NCBI GenBank assembly: GCA_964613215.1
Contig: CAZTHK010000024.1
Span: 1 to 54,790 of the forward strand
Direction: 5' to 3'
From: CAZTHK01 sp964613215
GTDB taxonomy: Bacteria > Krumholzibacteriota > Krumholzibacteriia > Krumholzibacteriales > CAZTHK01
Length of the DNA stretch: 54,790 bases
Made by a program: the position numbers and the translations under genes. The notes below the pieces were generated by a model. That model saw only the letters and a list, made by a program, of their open reading frames with translations, made no database searches and had not been told where the DNA came from. Below, piece after piece: positions 18,259 through 25,774 of this stretch (within the stretch, counting starts at the first letter, position 1; each line of letters starts with the position of its first letter).

Positions 18259-18759
18259 TCAAGCCGGATCTATAAGAAAAAGTGGTTGTCCGTATTCAAC
18301 CGGTTGGGCATCCCGGACCAGGATCTCCTTTACTACACCTTCCACATCTGATTCTATCTCATTCATCAACTTCATGGCTTCTATGATACAGAGCGTTTCT
18401 CCCACTTCCACTTTCTTTCCAACCTCTACGAATGGATCCGACTCCGGATCGGACTGCCGGTAAAAGGTACCTACCATGGGTGAGGATACTTCCACTAACC
18501 CGTTATCCTTGCCACCCTCAATCTTTTCCCCTTCGGATTCTTCCTCTTTCGAGATACCGGCAGCTTCTGCATCCTTCCCGGAACCTTCCCCCTTCTCCAC
18601 ATACCCTCTCTCTTCAGGAACAATTTCTTCCACATATCTCTTTTCCGAAGACGCTCTGTTCCTGCTCACCCTTACAGTAGTAAAAAAGCGGCGGACCTCT
18701 ATCTCATCCACATCCTCCTGCTTGAGCAGGGCTATAAGCTTTTTTATGTTCTTTATCAT
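18259..18759 (-). CDS. accB: Biotin carboxyl carrier protein of acetyl-CoA carboxylase
   Basis: AccB carries the biotin that shuttles CO2 between AccC and the carboxyltransferase. The 166-aa protein has a short N-terminal helical part (MIKNIKKLIALLKQ), an acidic Glu/Lys/Ser-rich linker (about 36-88) and the lipoyl-like domain with biotinyl Lys130 in EAMKLM. The PMVGTFYRQ thumb segment is also present. Its ATG overlaps the efp stop by 4 bp (ATGA). efp-accB is a widespread pair. Confidence 0.95.
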   Translation of the reverse strand: MIKNIKKLIALLKQEDVDEIEVRRFFTTVRVSRNRASSEKRYVEEIVPEERGYVEKGEGSGKDAEAAGISKEEESEGEKIEGGKDNGLVEVSSPMVGTFYRQSDPESDPFVEVGKKVEVGETLCIIEAMKLMNEIESDVEGVVKEILVRDAQPVEYGQPLFLIDPA

Positions 18760-19319
18760 TTCTTCACCCGCTCTATGTAGCTCCCATCCCTGGTATCTAT
18801 CTTCAGTACATCTCCCTTTTCGATGAACAGGGGCACCGATACGCTGGTCCCTGTTTCCAGAACCGCATTCTTGCTGCCACCCTGGGCAGTGTCCCCCTTT
18901 ATTCCCGGTTCGGTTTCTCTTACTTCGAGTTCAACAAAATAGGGGAGCCTTACCGCCACCGGTTTGTCCTCTTCCATCAGCACAGTAATGATCATATTCT
19001 CCTTGATATAGGGGAGGACCTCCTCGATTAATGATCTGGAGAGAGGGATCTGTTCGTATGTCTCCGTATCCATCAAATAGTAAAGATCATTGGTGTTATA
19101 TAGATATTGGAATTCCCTTCTATCCACCCTTACTTCCTCCACCTTTTCTCCCGCCCTGAAGGTCTTGTCCACCACATAACCCTCCGGAATATGTTTCAGT
19201 TTGGTTCTCACAAAAGCTCCGCCTTTGCCCGGCTTTACGTGCTGAAACTCCACTATTGAAAATAAATCGTCGTCCAGCCGCAATATCATGCCATTCCTGA
19301 AATCGCTCGTTTCTGCCAA
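18756..19319 (-). CDS. efp: Elongation factor P
   Basis: EF-P helps ribosomes through polyproline stretches. The 187-aa protein has the three beta-barrel domains of the family; the tip of domain I reads VKPGKGGAF with Lys32 where the modification sits in E. coli-type EF-P. No EpmA, EarP or YmfI homologue lies in the window. The start is TTG at 19319 with AAGGG upstream, and accB overlaps by 4 bp. It follows a TPR protein gene behind the promoter at 20352-20380. Confidence 0.95.
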   Translation of the reverse strand: MAETSDFRNGMILRLDDDLFSIVEFQHVKPGKGGAFVRTKLKHIPEGYVVDKTFRAGEKVEEVRVDRREFQYLYNTNDLYYLMDTETYEQIPLSRSLIEEVLPYIKENMIITVLMEEDKPVAVRLPYFVELEVRETEPGIKGDTAQGGSKNAVLETGTSVSVPLFIEKGDVLKIDTRDGSYIERVKK

Positions 19320-19343
19320 TGCAATCCCTTCCCTCTGGTTTGA

Positions 19344-20315
19344 CTAATGGTCATCATTCTGTTTATCTCTCAGCTTTTCGACCCAGGATTTAAAATGATC
19401 CATATCATCCCGCTGCTCATCTTCCTCTTCTGTCTCATCTCCCCGCCAGTCCTTATCTTCCTCTTCCCCCCTGTCCTCTCTCTCCATTTCCTTTACAGCT
19501 TCGGAGACTTCCTCACCTGATTCCGGTTCTTCACCCTGCTGATCATCCGGTCCCCTCTTCTCCTCACCGGATTCATCTTCTTCATCCTCCTTCCCCCCTT
19601 TGCCTCTGGTACTTTTTGCCAGGTCCTGTTCAACATCATCAAGCGAGATAGTCATAACATCCTGCTGGAAGGCTTCATCCCTCTGCTGTTCAGAAGAATC
19701 CAGGATCCTGTTGATCTTTTCCACCATCCTTGACGCTTCATTGTTACCGGGATCCCTCTCCAGTATTTTGCGGTATACCTCCAGGGCCTTCTGATAGTAA
19801 CCCTGAGCAGCATAGATCCCGGCAAGTGTTATGGTGGCCAGCTCGCCGGGCTGCTGGACATTCTTTACTGATTCATCATCTTCAAGATCTATCTCCCTGC
19901 TCTTCAACCCGCTCTCTATCCTGCCCAGTGCTGCTTTCGCCTTCTCATTGGTGGGATCGATCTCCAGAAGCCTCCTGAAATAATCGGCTGCTTCGGATTG
20001 TTTATCCTCCGCCAGGGAGATGTCTCCCATATATTTCAGAGCAACCATATTCTCAGAATCTGTCTCCAGGACCTGCAGGAATTCACTCCTGGCCCTTTCG
20101 GTAGCTCCTTTGTCGTAGAAGCATTTGCCCAGTATCACCCGGGCACTGGCGTAGCCAGGGTATCTCTCCAGCCCCTTTTCACATATAGCCACCGCCTTGT
20201 CCAGTTCTCCCCTCTTCCGGTATGCATCCGCCAGAGGTGCAAATGCCCGGGACTCGGGATACTGATCAAATTTCTCTATCAGATCTTCCAGTTCTCTATC
20301 TATCTCAGACATCAT
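19344..20315 (-). CDS. TPR protein with long acidic C-terminal tail
   Basis: The 323-aa protein is predicted to be cytoplasmic (no signal peptide). Residues 1 to about 205 form TPR repeats (AFAPLADAYRKRGELDKAVAI; ALKYMGDISLAEDKQSEAA), followed by a low-complexity tail of Glu, Asp and Arg (about 215-310) and a short basic end. The ATG at 20315 (AAGGA 8 nt upstream) was chosen over the longer frame from 20351. It is the first gene of the efp-accB run. The tail may be a disordered binding region; the partner is unknown. Confidence 0.8.
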   Translation of the reverse strand: MMSEIDRELEDLIEKFDQYPESRAFAPLADAYRKRGELDKAVAICEKGLERYPGYASARVILGKCFYDKGATERARSEFLQVLETDSENMVALKYMGDISLAEDKQSEAADYFRRLLEIDPTNEKAKAALGRIESGLKSREIDLEDDESVKNVQQPGELATITLAGIYAAQGYYQKALEVYRKILERDPGNNEASRMVEKINRILDSSEQQRDEAFQQDVMTISLDDVEQDLAKSTRGKGGKEDEEDESGEEKRGPDDQQGEEPESGEEVSEAVKEMEREDRGEEEDKDWRGDETEEEDEQRDDMDHFKSWVEKLRDKQNDDH

Positions 20316-20351
20316 TGAATAATCCTTCGGTATGCAGCTGGAATACTGCAA

Positions 20352-20380
20352 AAGCTATCAGAGCATTGTCTTACTGTCAA
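20352..20380 (-). promoter_or_regulatory. Sigma-70-type promoter of the TPR-efp-accB run
   Basis: On the minus strand a perfect -35 TTGACA (20380-20375) is followed after 17 bp by TAGCTT (20357-20352), a weak -10. Transcription would start near 20345, leaving about 30 nt before the ATG at 20315 with its GAAGGA ribosome site. Confidence 0.5.
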
Positions 20381-20409
20381 GCCCGACCTTATCCCCGGCA
20401 CAACATTTT

Positions 20410-20424
20410 TCCTGCCCGGCAGGA
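20410..20424. repeat. Short hairpin between the DUF4837-like gene and the TPR promoter
   Basis: TCCTGC and GCAGGA form a 6-bp stem with a 3-nt loop. On the minus strand it is followed by A residues, not T, so it is not a textbook terminator of the upstream gene, although its position between one gene's end and the next promoter suits a 3'-end element. Confidence 0.35.
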
Positions 20425-20481
20425 CTCACCGGTTTCTCCAGCCCCGGAAATAATTCAGACTGTAAAACTACTACTCCTCTG

Positions 20482-21495
20482 TTAAAACCTGAATGTTTCA
20501 GCAATTGCAATGAGCTCCCTCAACAATTTATGTTTTTTAAATCCCGGTCCGTAAACCAGACAGTCCACTATCCATAATTTAGATTTCTTCCTGTCCAGGA
20601 CAAAGAAACAGACATAGGGACCACCGAATGTATCCTGGCTGTCTTCCCAGTATCCGTCCATCCTTATCGATTCATAGGGACCCAATTCATCCCGTCTGAA
20701 GGAGACCAGGTTCCTTCTCATTACATCTTTGTCGTAGAGTTCCCAGGCAATTTCGGAACGGATCTGGTAGTAGGCAGAGGAATCCGCCAGGCTGACCCTC
20801 TCCTTCTCCCACCCCCTCCAGGAAACAGAAAGCCCCCGGTGAGGTTTAAGCCGGACTATTTCTATACCGGGTATACCGGGCCTCTCCTGATTCAACCGGT
20901 AGAGTGAAGGCACCCCCACATGAAAGCCATATTTCGCCTGAAGCATTTCACTGACTTCCTCTTTGTTCTTTCTGAGGAGGTAATCCCGGATCCTCTGACG
21001 GTTAGCCTCTTCGATGACTTCCCTGATTAACTCTCCCTTCTCACTTATAGCCTTTTTAAGTTCAACCCTGGTAGGAGCCGTTAAAATAACCGAGAATTGT
21101 CCCTTTTTGGGATAATGCAGTTTTTTTAACACATTAACCTGTCCGCTCCTGACCCTCTGCACTCCACCCGGCCCGATGAAGGCATTAATCAATGTCCCCG
21201 CTTCGCCACGATGCGGTATGCCCAGAATTACCACATTCTTAGAGGGAGGTTCCTTCTTGAACTGTCTGGCCGATATAACGCTGGTGAAGAACTGGAGTTC
21301 CATCCGGTTGTAATAATCTATGGGGTGCTGAAGCTGATTGCTTAAATCCTCAGCCAGTCCCTTCGGTTTACCATCCTCGGTGACTATAACCACCTTGCTG
21401 TAGGAGCCTGCGGGGGGTACATCCACGCTTCCGTAACATGATATTAGCGCAGCCGCCGTAAACAAATATGCCATAAGTAAAATCGATTTTCTCAT
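20482..21495 (-). CDS. DUF4837-like lipoprotein
   Basis: This 337-aa predicted lipoprotein (lipobox ALISC) resembles the DUF4837 family, known mainly from Bacteroidetes and of unknown function. The C-terminal part carries the family's typical pattern: a tryptophan/glycine-rich strand (DGYWEDSQDTFGGPYVCFF) followed by VYGPGFKKHKLLRELIAIAET. The N-terminal half has short motifs such as NVVILGIPHRGEAG. ATG 21495 was chosen over 21510 because GGAGGAGGAG stands just before it. It has its own promoter and follows the terminator of the sigma/anti-sigma genes. The family assignment is from memory of the pattern. Confidence 0.7.
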   Translation of the reverse strand: MRKSILLMAYLFTAAALISCYGSVDVPPAGSYSKVVIVTEDGKPKGLAEDLSNQLQHPIDYYNRMELQFFTSVISARQFKKEPPSKNVVILGIPHRGEAGTLINAFIGPGGVQRVRSGQVNVLKKLHYPKKGQFSVILTAPTRVELKKAISEKGELIREVIEEANRQRIRDYLLRKNKEEVSEMLQAKYGFHVGVPSLYRLNQERPGIPGIEIVRLKPHRGLSVSWRGWEKERVSLADSSAYYQIRSEIAWELYDKDVMRRNLVSFRRDELGPYESIRMDGYWEDSQDTFGGPYVCFFVLDRKKSKLWIVDCLVYGPGFKKHKLLRELIAIAETFRF

Positions 21496-21513
21496 TATCT
21501 CCTCCTCCATATC

Positions 21514-21542
21514 AGGATAATTTCAATCGGCTGCAGTGGCAA
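21514..21542 (-). promoter_or_regulatory. Promoter of the DUF4837-like gene
   Basis: On the minus strand TTGCCA (21542-21537) and TATCCT (21519-21514) are spaced by 17 bp, just downstream of the terminator at 21602-21631 and about 19 bp before the chosen start codon. Confidence 0.4.
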
Positions 21543-21591
21543 GGTTTAATTCAACCGTGTTAATATAAATGTTATACTGGATAAAATGAAG

Positions 21592-21631
21592 TTATAATAA
21601 AAATGGGATGACAGTCCCGGGTCATCCCATT
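21592..21631 (-). terminator. Intrinsic terminator after the anti-sigma gene
   Basis: A perfect 11-bp stem (AATGGGATGAC at 21602-21612 with GTCATCCCATT at 21621-21631) has an 8-nt loop. On the minus strand it is followed by TTTTTATTAT. It stands 36 bp after the anti-sigma stop and closes the TPR/DUF4292/sigma/anti-sigma unit. Confidence 0.85.
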
Positions 21632-21666
21632 AAGCTTTCCGCTTTTCTAATAGCGAACCTGCTGGT

Positions 21667-22347
21667 TTATTCACTGCGATTCTTTTTTATAACATTCCGG
21701 AGATATAAATTTTCTCTTTCCAGTTTCCTTATCAGGTTCTTGAGGAAGGCATTTTCCCTCCTCAATGAATCCATTGCCCTTTCGCTATCTGAGATAAAGG
21801 GATCATCGATGTTGAAGGGAATATTCATCTCTCCGGGAGACAGTTCATCAGATACCATCCTCACTCCTACTGGATATCCTCTTCCGGTATATACAGCCCC
21901 TCCCTTATTCCTGGTCTGGTAATCCGGGGCCTCCCTCTCCTCTTTCTGAGCTATCCCCTCGTTCATTTCGGGTAATTCTCCCGCTGGTATGCCGGGAGCA
22001 TCAATTTGAAGAAGCCACACCCCGGCCAGTACAACTATAACCGCAGCTGCAACTCCCGCCATAAACCTCTTGCCCCATCCCGGCTGATTATATATTTCCC
22101 GGTACCCGCTCCGGCCGGCTTTAACCTTCTCCTGCATAATCCTTCTCTTCACGTTCCATTCGAACTCATCCGAAGGGGAACTCTGGGGAATCTGCTGCAG
22201 CATATCAAGGCAACTGTTCATCTCAGCTACGAATCTGGAGCATTCTTCACAGTTATCCAGATGTTTCTGCAGTTTCAACTTATCCCGCTCCTCCAGCATA
22301 CCGTCACGGTTACTGAAATATAGCTCCCTGGCTTTCTTACACCTCAT
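21667..22347 (-). CDS. Zinc-finger anti-sigma factor, membrane-anchored
   Basis: The 226-aa protein starts with a ZAS-type zinc finger (Cys3, His29, Cys33, Cys36 in HLDNCEEC), the domain that binds ECF sigma factors in the cytoplasm. A single membrane helix follows (about 91-111). The extracytoplasmic part ends in a leucine-zipper-like helix (about 187-224, SLRRENAFLKNLI and KLERENLYLRNVI), an unusual end that could make it a dimer or sense a partner. Its ATG overlaps the sigma gene stop by 4 bp, so the two are made together in a fixed ratio. Confidence 0.88.
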   Translation of the reverse strand: MRCKKARELYFSNRDGMLEERDKLKLQKHLDNCEECSRFVAEMNSCLDMLQQIPQSSPSDEFEWNVKRRIMQEKVKAGRSGYREIYNQPGWGKRFMAGVAAAVIVVLAGVWLLQIDAPGIPAGELPEMNEGIAQKEEREAPDYQTRNKGGAVYTGRGYPVGVRMVSDELSPGEMNIPFNIDDPFISDSERAMDSLRRENAFLKNLIRKLERENLYLRNVIKKNRSE

Positions 22348-23021
22348 TCTTCTCCCTCCCTGATGTGATAATCTCCTGATAGTAAAGGTAATGCTGCTTT
22401 CCTGAAATATTTTCTTCCCCGGTTAATCCTGGATCTGACCGTGCCCAGTTTCAAGCCGGTGGTGGCGGCAATCTCTTCATAACTCAGCCTGTTAATCTCT
22501 CTCAACACGAAAGTGGTTCTGTACCTGGGCGGAATCTTCCGGATGGCAGCCTGCATGAGCTTCTCCAGGTCCTTCTGTTCCATCTCCTCTTCAGGCCCCC
22601 TGGATTCATCCTCTATCTGCCGCCATCGTATCTTTTCACCTCCGGATTCCTTGAACCAGAGGCTGACCCTGGTTGGCCTTCTCTTCATATTTCTCATATA
22701 GTTACGTACCAGATTCGTGGCAATGGTATAAAGCCATGTGGAGAAGCGGGCAATCTTTCTGTACTTGTCAGCATTCATATAAGCCTTGACGAATGCCTCC
22801 TGGGCAATCTCCTCTGCCTGGTCGGGATTACTCAATAATCTCAACAGGTATGAATAGAGCCGGTCCTTGTATCTGTTCACCAGCACATCGAAGGCCTGAT
22901 TGTCTCCCTCCGGAACACGCAGAATAAGCTCTTCATCGGAGAGCCCCGCGTACTTCTCTTTTTTTTCGGCCAGATTCTTCTTGTTGATCAATTCATCATC
23001 TCCATTATTTCTGTCATCCAC
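22344..23021 (-). CDS. ECF RNA polymerase sigma factor (RpoE/SigW-like)
   Basis: The 225-aa sigma factor has an N-terminal charged extension (about 1-25), sigma-2 (about 40-115, RYKDRLYSYLLRLL and ARFSTWLYTIATNLVRNYMR) and sigma-4 (about 155-210, PPRYRTTFVLREI and SYEEIAATTGLKLGTVRSRI). It is followed with a 4-bp overlap by its likely anti-sigma factor. The gene begins 48 bp after the DUF4292-like lipoprotein gene; a 14-bp palindrome sits at 23057-23070 just before it. Signals and targets are unknown, but the linked genes are envelope lipoproteins, so envelope stress is a reasonable guess. Confidence 0.93.
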   Translation of the reverse strand: MDDRNNGDDELINKKNLAEKKEKYAGLSDEELILRVPEGDNQAFDVLVNRYKDRLYSYLLRLLSNPDQAEEIAQEAFVKAYMNADKYRKIARFSTWLYTIATNLVRNYMRNMKRRPTRVSLWFKESGGEKIRWRQIEDESRGPEEEMEQKDLEKLMQAAIRKIPPRYRTTFVLREINRLSYEEIAATTGLKLGTVRSRINRGRKYFRKAALPLLSGDYHIREGEE

Positions 23022-23056
23022 TTTGTATTTACCCTCTTCTGAAGCCAGAGTTCCAG

Positions 23057-23070
23057 AATATTTAAATATT
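23057..23070. repeat. AT-rich 14-bp palindrome
   Basis: AATATTTAAATATT is a perfect palindrome overlapping the stop codon of the DUF4292-like gene, in the short gap before the ECF sigma gene. It may be an operator or simply AT-rich sequence. Confidence 0.3.
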
Positions 23071-23801
23071 TATCTCTGTTCCGCTGTATTTTTCTTTTTT
23101 ACATCCGTAATATCAAGAGATACAACAACTTTACCATCTTCCCTCTCAATTCTTATCCTCCTGGGATAACCCTCCTCACCATACTCCCTCCTGTAGCCGT
23201 AGCCGGTGGTATAGCAGATTCCATTCTCCTTCCGGCACTGCCTGAAAAGGGAAGGCCTCCCCACATTTTCACCCTCTATATGGATGTATCTCCCCCTCCA
23301 GTCCGCCTCCAGCTCCCATTCCCCGTCATATACCATAAATTCAGATGAATCGGCACGGCAGAAGGGGGGGGGTTTCAATAAAAGCATATAGAGTATGTCT
23401 CCGGGGACCACATTCATTCCGGTTGCCCGGCTTAGAATGGTCAGGGATGAATCATTATCATAGAACCTTTCCCTTTTCCGGTCAAATATAGTCATAATCC
23501 CATCTTCGATATAAATGGTCGCCTCTTCACTCCCCGCCCCCAGCATTCCACTCTGCTTGAAATCGACCCTGTAACGGTTCCCCCCTCTCTCTTCCACCCT
23601 GAAGACCCCCCTTACCCGGTACTGTGGTGTCTCCACCCGCACCCTTCCCCTTATTGCCGGAGTTCCTGTCTTGAAATCATATCTGAAATATTCATTCAAT
23701 CCCTCCCCGCAATCCAACACTATTCCGGGTGAGGGACCGGAACAACACATCATCAGGGGTAAAGCCGCCAGGATAAGAATAATTCTCGCCCCTCTGTACA
23801 T
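23070..23801 (-). CDS. DUF4292/LolB-like lipoprotein
   Basis: The 243-aa predicted lipoprotein has a signal with lipobox LMMCC (Cys19 or Cys20), then beta-rich strands resembling LolB-fold or DUF4292 proteins: RGRVRVETPQYRVRGVFRVEE, YRVDFKQSGMLGAGSEEATIYIEDG and RRIRIEREDGKVVVSLDITDV. In Bacteroidetes a DUF4292 gene often sits next to a TPR gene, as here. A role in lipoprotein or outer-membrane handling is inferred, not shown. The ATG at 23801 follows a run of G. Confidence 0.65.
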   Translation of the reverse strand: MYRGARIILILAALPLMMCCSGPSPGIVLDCGEGLNEYFRYDFKTGTPAIRGRVRVETPQYRVRGVFRVEERGGNRYRVDFKQSGMLGAGSEEATIYIEDGIMTIFDRKRERFYDNDSSLTILSRATGMNVVPGDILYMLLLKPPPFCRADSSEFMVYDGEWELEADWRGRYIHIEGENVGRPSLFRQCRKENGICYTTGYGYRREYGEEGYPRRIRIEREDGKVVVSLDITDVKKKNTAEQR

Positions 23802-23819
23802 TTCCCCCCCCTCATTTTG

Positions 23820-25523
23820 TCACATAGAAGAATCAAGGTTTTTGAGCTCTTCCTGAACCCTGTCATTATCAGGGTCTATCTTGAGCGACTTCCGGTAAGC
23901 TGCCCCGGCTTCCTCGACCTTCCCCAGTTCCCGGTAGGTATGACCAAGATGTTCCCATATCACCGGGTCATCTCCAGCCAGCTCTACCGCCTTATTGAAG
24001 ATTTCCAGGGCTTCCCGGTAGTCGCCCTGTCTGAATCTTATCCATCCCAGGCTGTCCATGAAATAACCATTCTGAGGTTCCTTATCCAGGGCCAGTCTTA
24101 CCAGCTCCTCAGCCACTGACAGGCTGTCCCCCTTTTGAGCCAGAAGGTATCCGTAGAAATTATTTATGGATGCATCTTCGGGAAATTTCCTGTGGAGGCT
24201 TTTCAGCCTCTTCAGGGCACTCCCGTAATCCTCCATGCTTTCGTATACTGCCGCCAGTTCGAGTAGTATCTTCCGGCTGCCCGGTTCAATCTTCTCCGCT
24301 CTGCGAAGAAACTTCTCCGCTTTATCGTACCGTTCCAGTTTGTTATATACTGACCCTATGATGTAGTTGTCATCGGCGGAATCCTCAGGCACCCTGCTGG
24401 CTGCTTCAGCCAGATAGTGCTCCTTCTTCTCTTCTGTAATCTCCAGCTGTTGATCATCCCCCGAGGGTTCGCCGGCCAGACCGAATGCAACCAGTATCAA
24501 CCCCACATAGTTATCGAAGTTATCCGGTTGCAGTTCTATCAGTCTCTCCTGGTATTCCACCACATTGCTGAAGTTTCCCAGCCTCATCTCTATCTCCGAT
24601 ACAGCTCTCATTATGGAAGGGTTTCCCCCCACCTCCTCCAGCAGGTCCCTGAATAAATTCAGTGCGCTCTCCAGCCTGTTTTCTCTCAGATACATCTTCC
24701 CCAATTCCAGCTTACCCCTCTTCTCCAGCCTTCCCTTCTGATAGAGAGGTTCCAGGATGTTTATACCGGTGTCATAGTAACTGCCGCTGTATACTATGCG
24801 TAACAGTTCCTTAATAGCGAGATCACTGGAAGGTTCGATCTCAAGGGCATCCTTTACCGCCTCAAGAGCCTCTTCGGCTCTTCCCGCTTCCATCAGGGTG
24901 GATCCCAGAGCTATATGTGCACCGGTGAAATCCGGATCTATCTCAGTAGCGTCCCTGAATGATTCTATGGCTTTATCCACTTTACCCTGATTCATATATA
25001 TAAAACCGAGCTTATAGTTTATGAAAAAATCACCGGGGGAAATCTCTCTGGCCTCCTCCAGGCTCTCTCTGGCCTGACCGGTTCTGTCCAGTTCGAGATA
25101 GACCCGGGAGAGAAATTTGAGTACCCTGGCCCGGGATACACCGGTCTTACCCTCGAGTTTCAGTAGATGCTGCAGAGCCTTTTCGAATTCCTTCCGCTTA
25201 TATTCGATCTCGGCCATTATCATATGCCCCTCACTGCTGGCAGCGGGAATATCTATCAGCTGGAGAGCATATTTCCTGGCCTTTTCCAGGTCTCCTATTT
25301 CCATCAGTATTTTGGCAAGGTCCTTCTTCAGCCTGGTATTGCCGGGAAGGTACTTCTCGGCATATTTATAATAGCTGTATGCATGCCCGAGATCGCTGGC
25401 AGCCTCCAGATAGGCGCCCTGGATGTAATAAACATATCCCACGTAATCCTCCATCTCCCCCCCCAGTGCATGGTTGGCGAGAATGAAACAGAGCAGGATG
25501 GTAGTGATCAGATATTTCTTCAT
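23820..25523 (-). CDS. Exported TPR-repeat protein
   Basis: The 567-aa protein has an N-terminal signal peptide (about 1-22) and about a dozen TPR units to the end (for example INYKLGFIYMNQGKVDKAIE, AHIALGSTLMEAGRAEEALE, EHLGHTYRELGKVEEAGAAY). Most TPRs carry the conserved small/large residue pattern. It heads the unit with the DUF4292-like lipoprotein and the ECF sigma pair, and starts behind AAAGGATAAT. TPR proteins of this kind are periplasmic scaffolds; the partners are unknown. Confidence 0.85.
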   Translation of the reverse strand: MKKYLITTILLCFILANHALGGEMEDYVGYVYYIQGAYLEAASDLGHAYSYYKYAEKYLPGNTRLKKDLAKILMEIGDLEKARKYALQLIDIPAASSEGHMIMAEIEYKRKEFEKALQHLLKLEGKTGVSRARVLKFLSRVYLELDRTGQARESLEEAREISPGDFFINYKLGFIYMNQGKVDKAIESFRDATEIDPDFTGAHIALGSTLMEAGRAEEALEAVKDALEIEPSSDLAIKELLRIVYSGSYYDTGINILEPLYQKGRLEKRGKLELGKMYLRENRLESALNLFRDLLEEVGGNPSIMRAVSEIEMRLGNFSNVVEYQERLIELQPDNFDNYVGLILVAFGLAGEPSGDDQQLEITEEKKEHYLAEAASRVPEDSADDNYIIGSVYNKLERYDKAEKFLRRAEKIEPGSRKILLELAAVYESMEDYGSALKRLKSLHRKFPEDASINNFYGYLLAQKGDSLSVAEELVRLALDKEPQNGYFMDSLGWIRFRQGDYREALEIFNKAVELAGDDPVIWEHLGHTYRELGKVEEAGAAYRKSLKIDPDNDRVQEELKNLDSSM

Positions 25524-25546
25524 ATTATCCTTTCCTTTTTATATCT

Positions 25547-25575
25547 ATAATATCCAACCACAGGCCGGTACGCAA
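25547..25575 (-). promoter_or_regulatory. Candidate promoter of the TPR/sigma unit
   Basis: On the minus strand TTGCGT (25575-25570) and TATTAT (25552-25547) are spaced by 17 bp, about 23 bp before the TPR gene start. The -35 is poor. The gap 25524-25774 also holds a hairpin-like repeat and the divergent promoter. Confidence 0.35.
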
Positions 25576-25609
25576 TGTAAATAGGATATTCGGCTTAACT
25601 AATGGTGAT

Positions 25610-25633
25610 TTGGAATTCTGGAGCAGAATCCAA
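25610..25633. repeat. Inverted repeat between divergent genes
   Basis: TTGGAATTCT and AGAATCCAA form a 9-bp stem with one bulged A and a 5-nt loop, near the middle of the 251-bp gap between the divergent TPR unit and the lipoprotein/OMP pair. It could be a shared operator. Confidence 0.35.
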
Positions 25634-25727
25634 GGGGGGTGTCTACAGTAGTTGATTTGCCCTTTATTCTGGTTACAATGGTGCTGAAATCATCAGGGCT
25701 GAATCAGTATATTATCCTTAATAATTA

Positions 25728-25755
25728 TTGACATTACAGTATCCCGGGGTATATT
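25728..25755 (+). promoter_or_regulatory. Promoter of the lipoprotein/OMP pair
   Basis: A perfect -35 TTGACA (25728-25733) is followed after 16 bp by TATATT (25750-25755). The predicted start near 25762 leaves only about 13 nt before the ATG at 25775, including GAGGTGAT as ribosome site. Confidence 0.6.
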
Positions 25756-25774
25756 CTTAGTTGAGGTGATAATT

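Noticed and set aside
23028..23054. ECF-like promoter (GGAAC, 17 bp, GTAAA) before the ECF sigma gene
   Set aside because: It would place the transcription start at the ATG itself, in conflict with the need for a leader, and the -10 match is weak.
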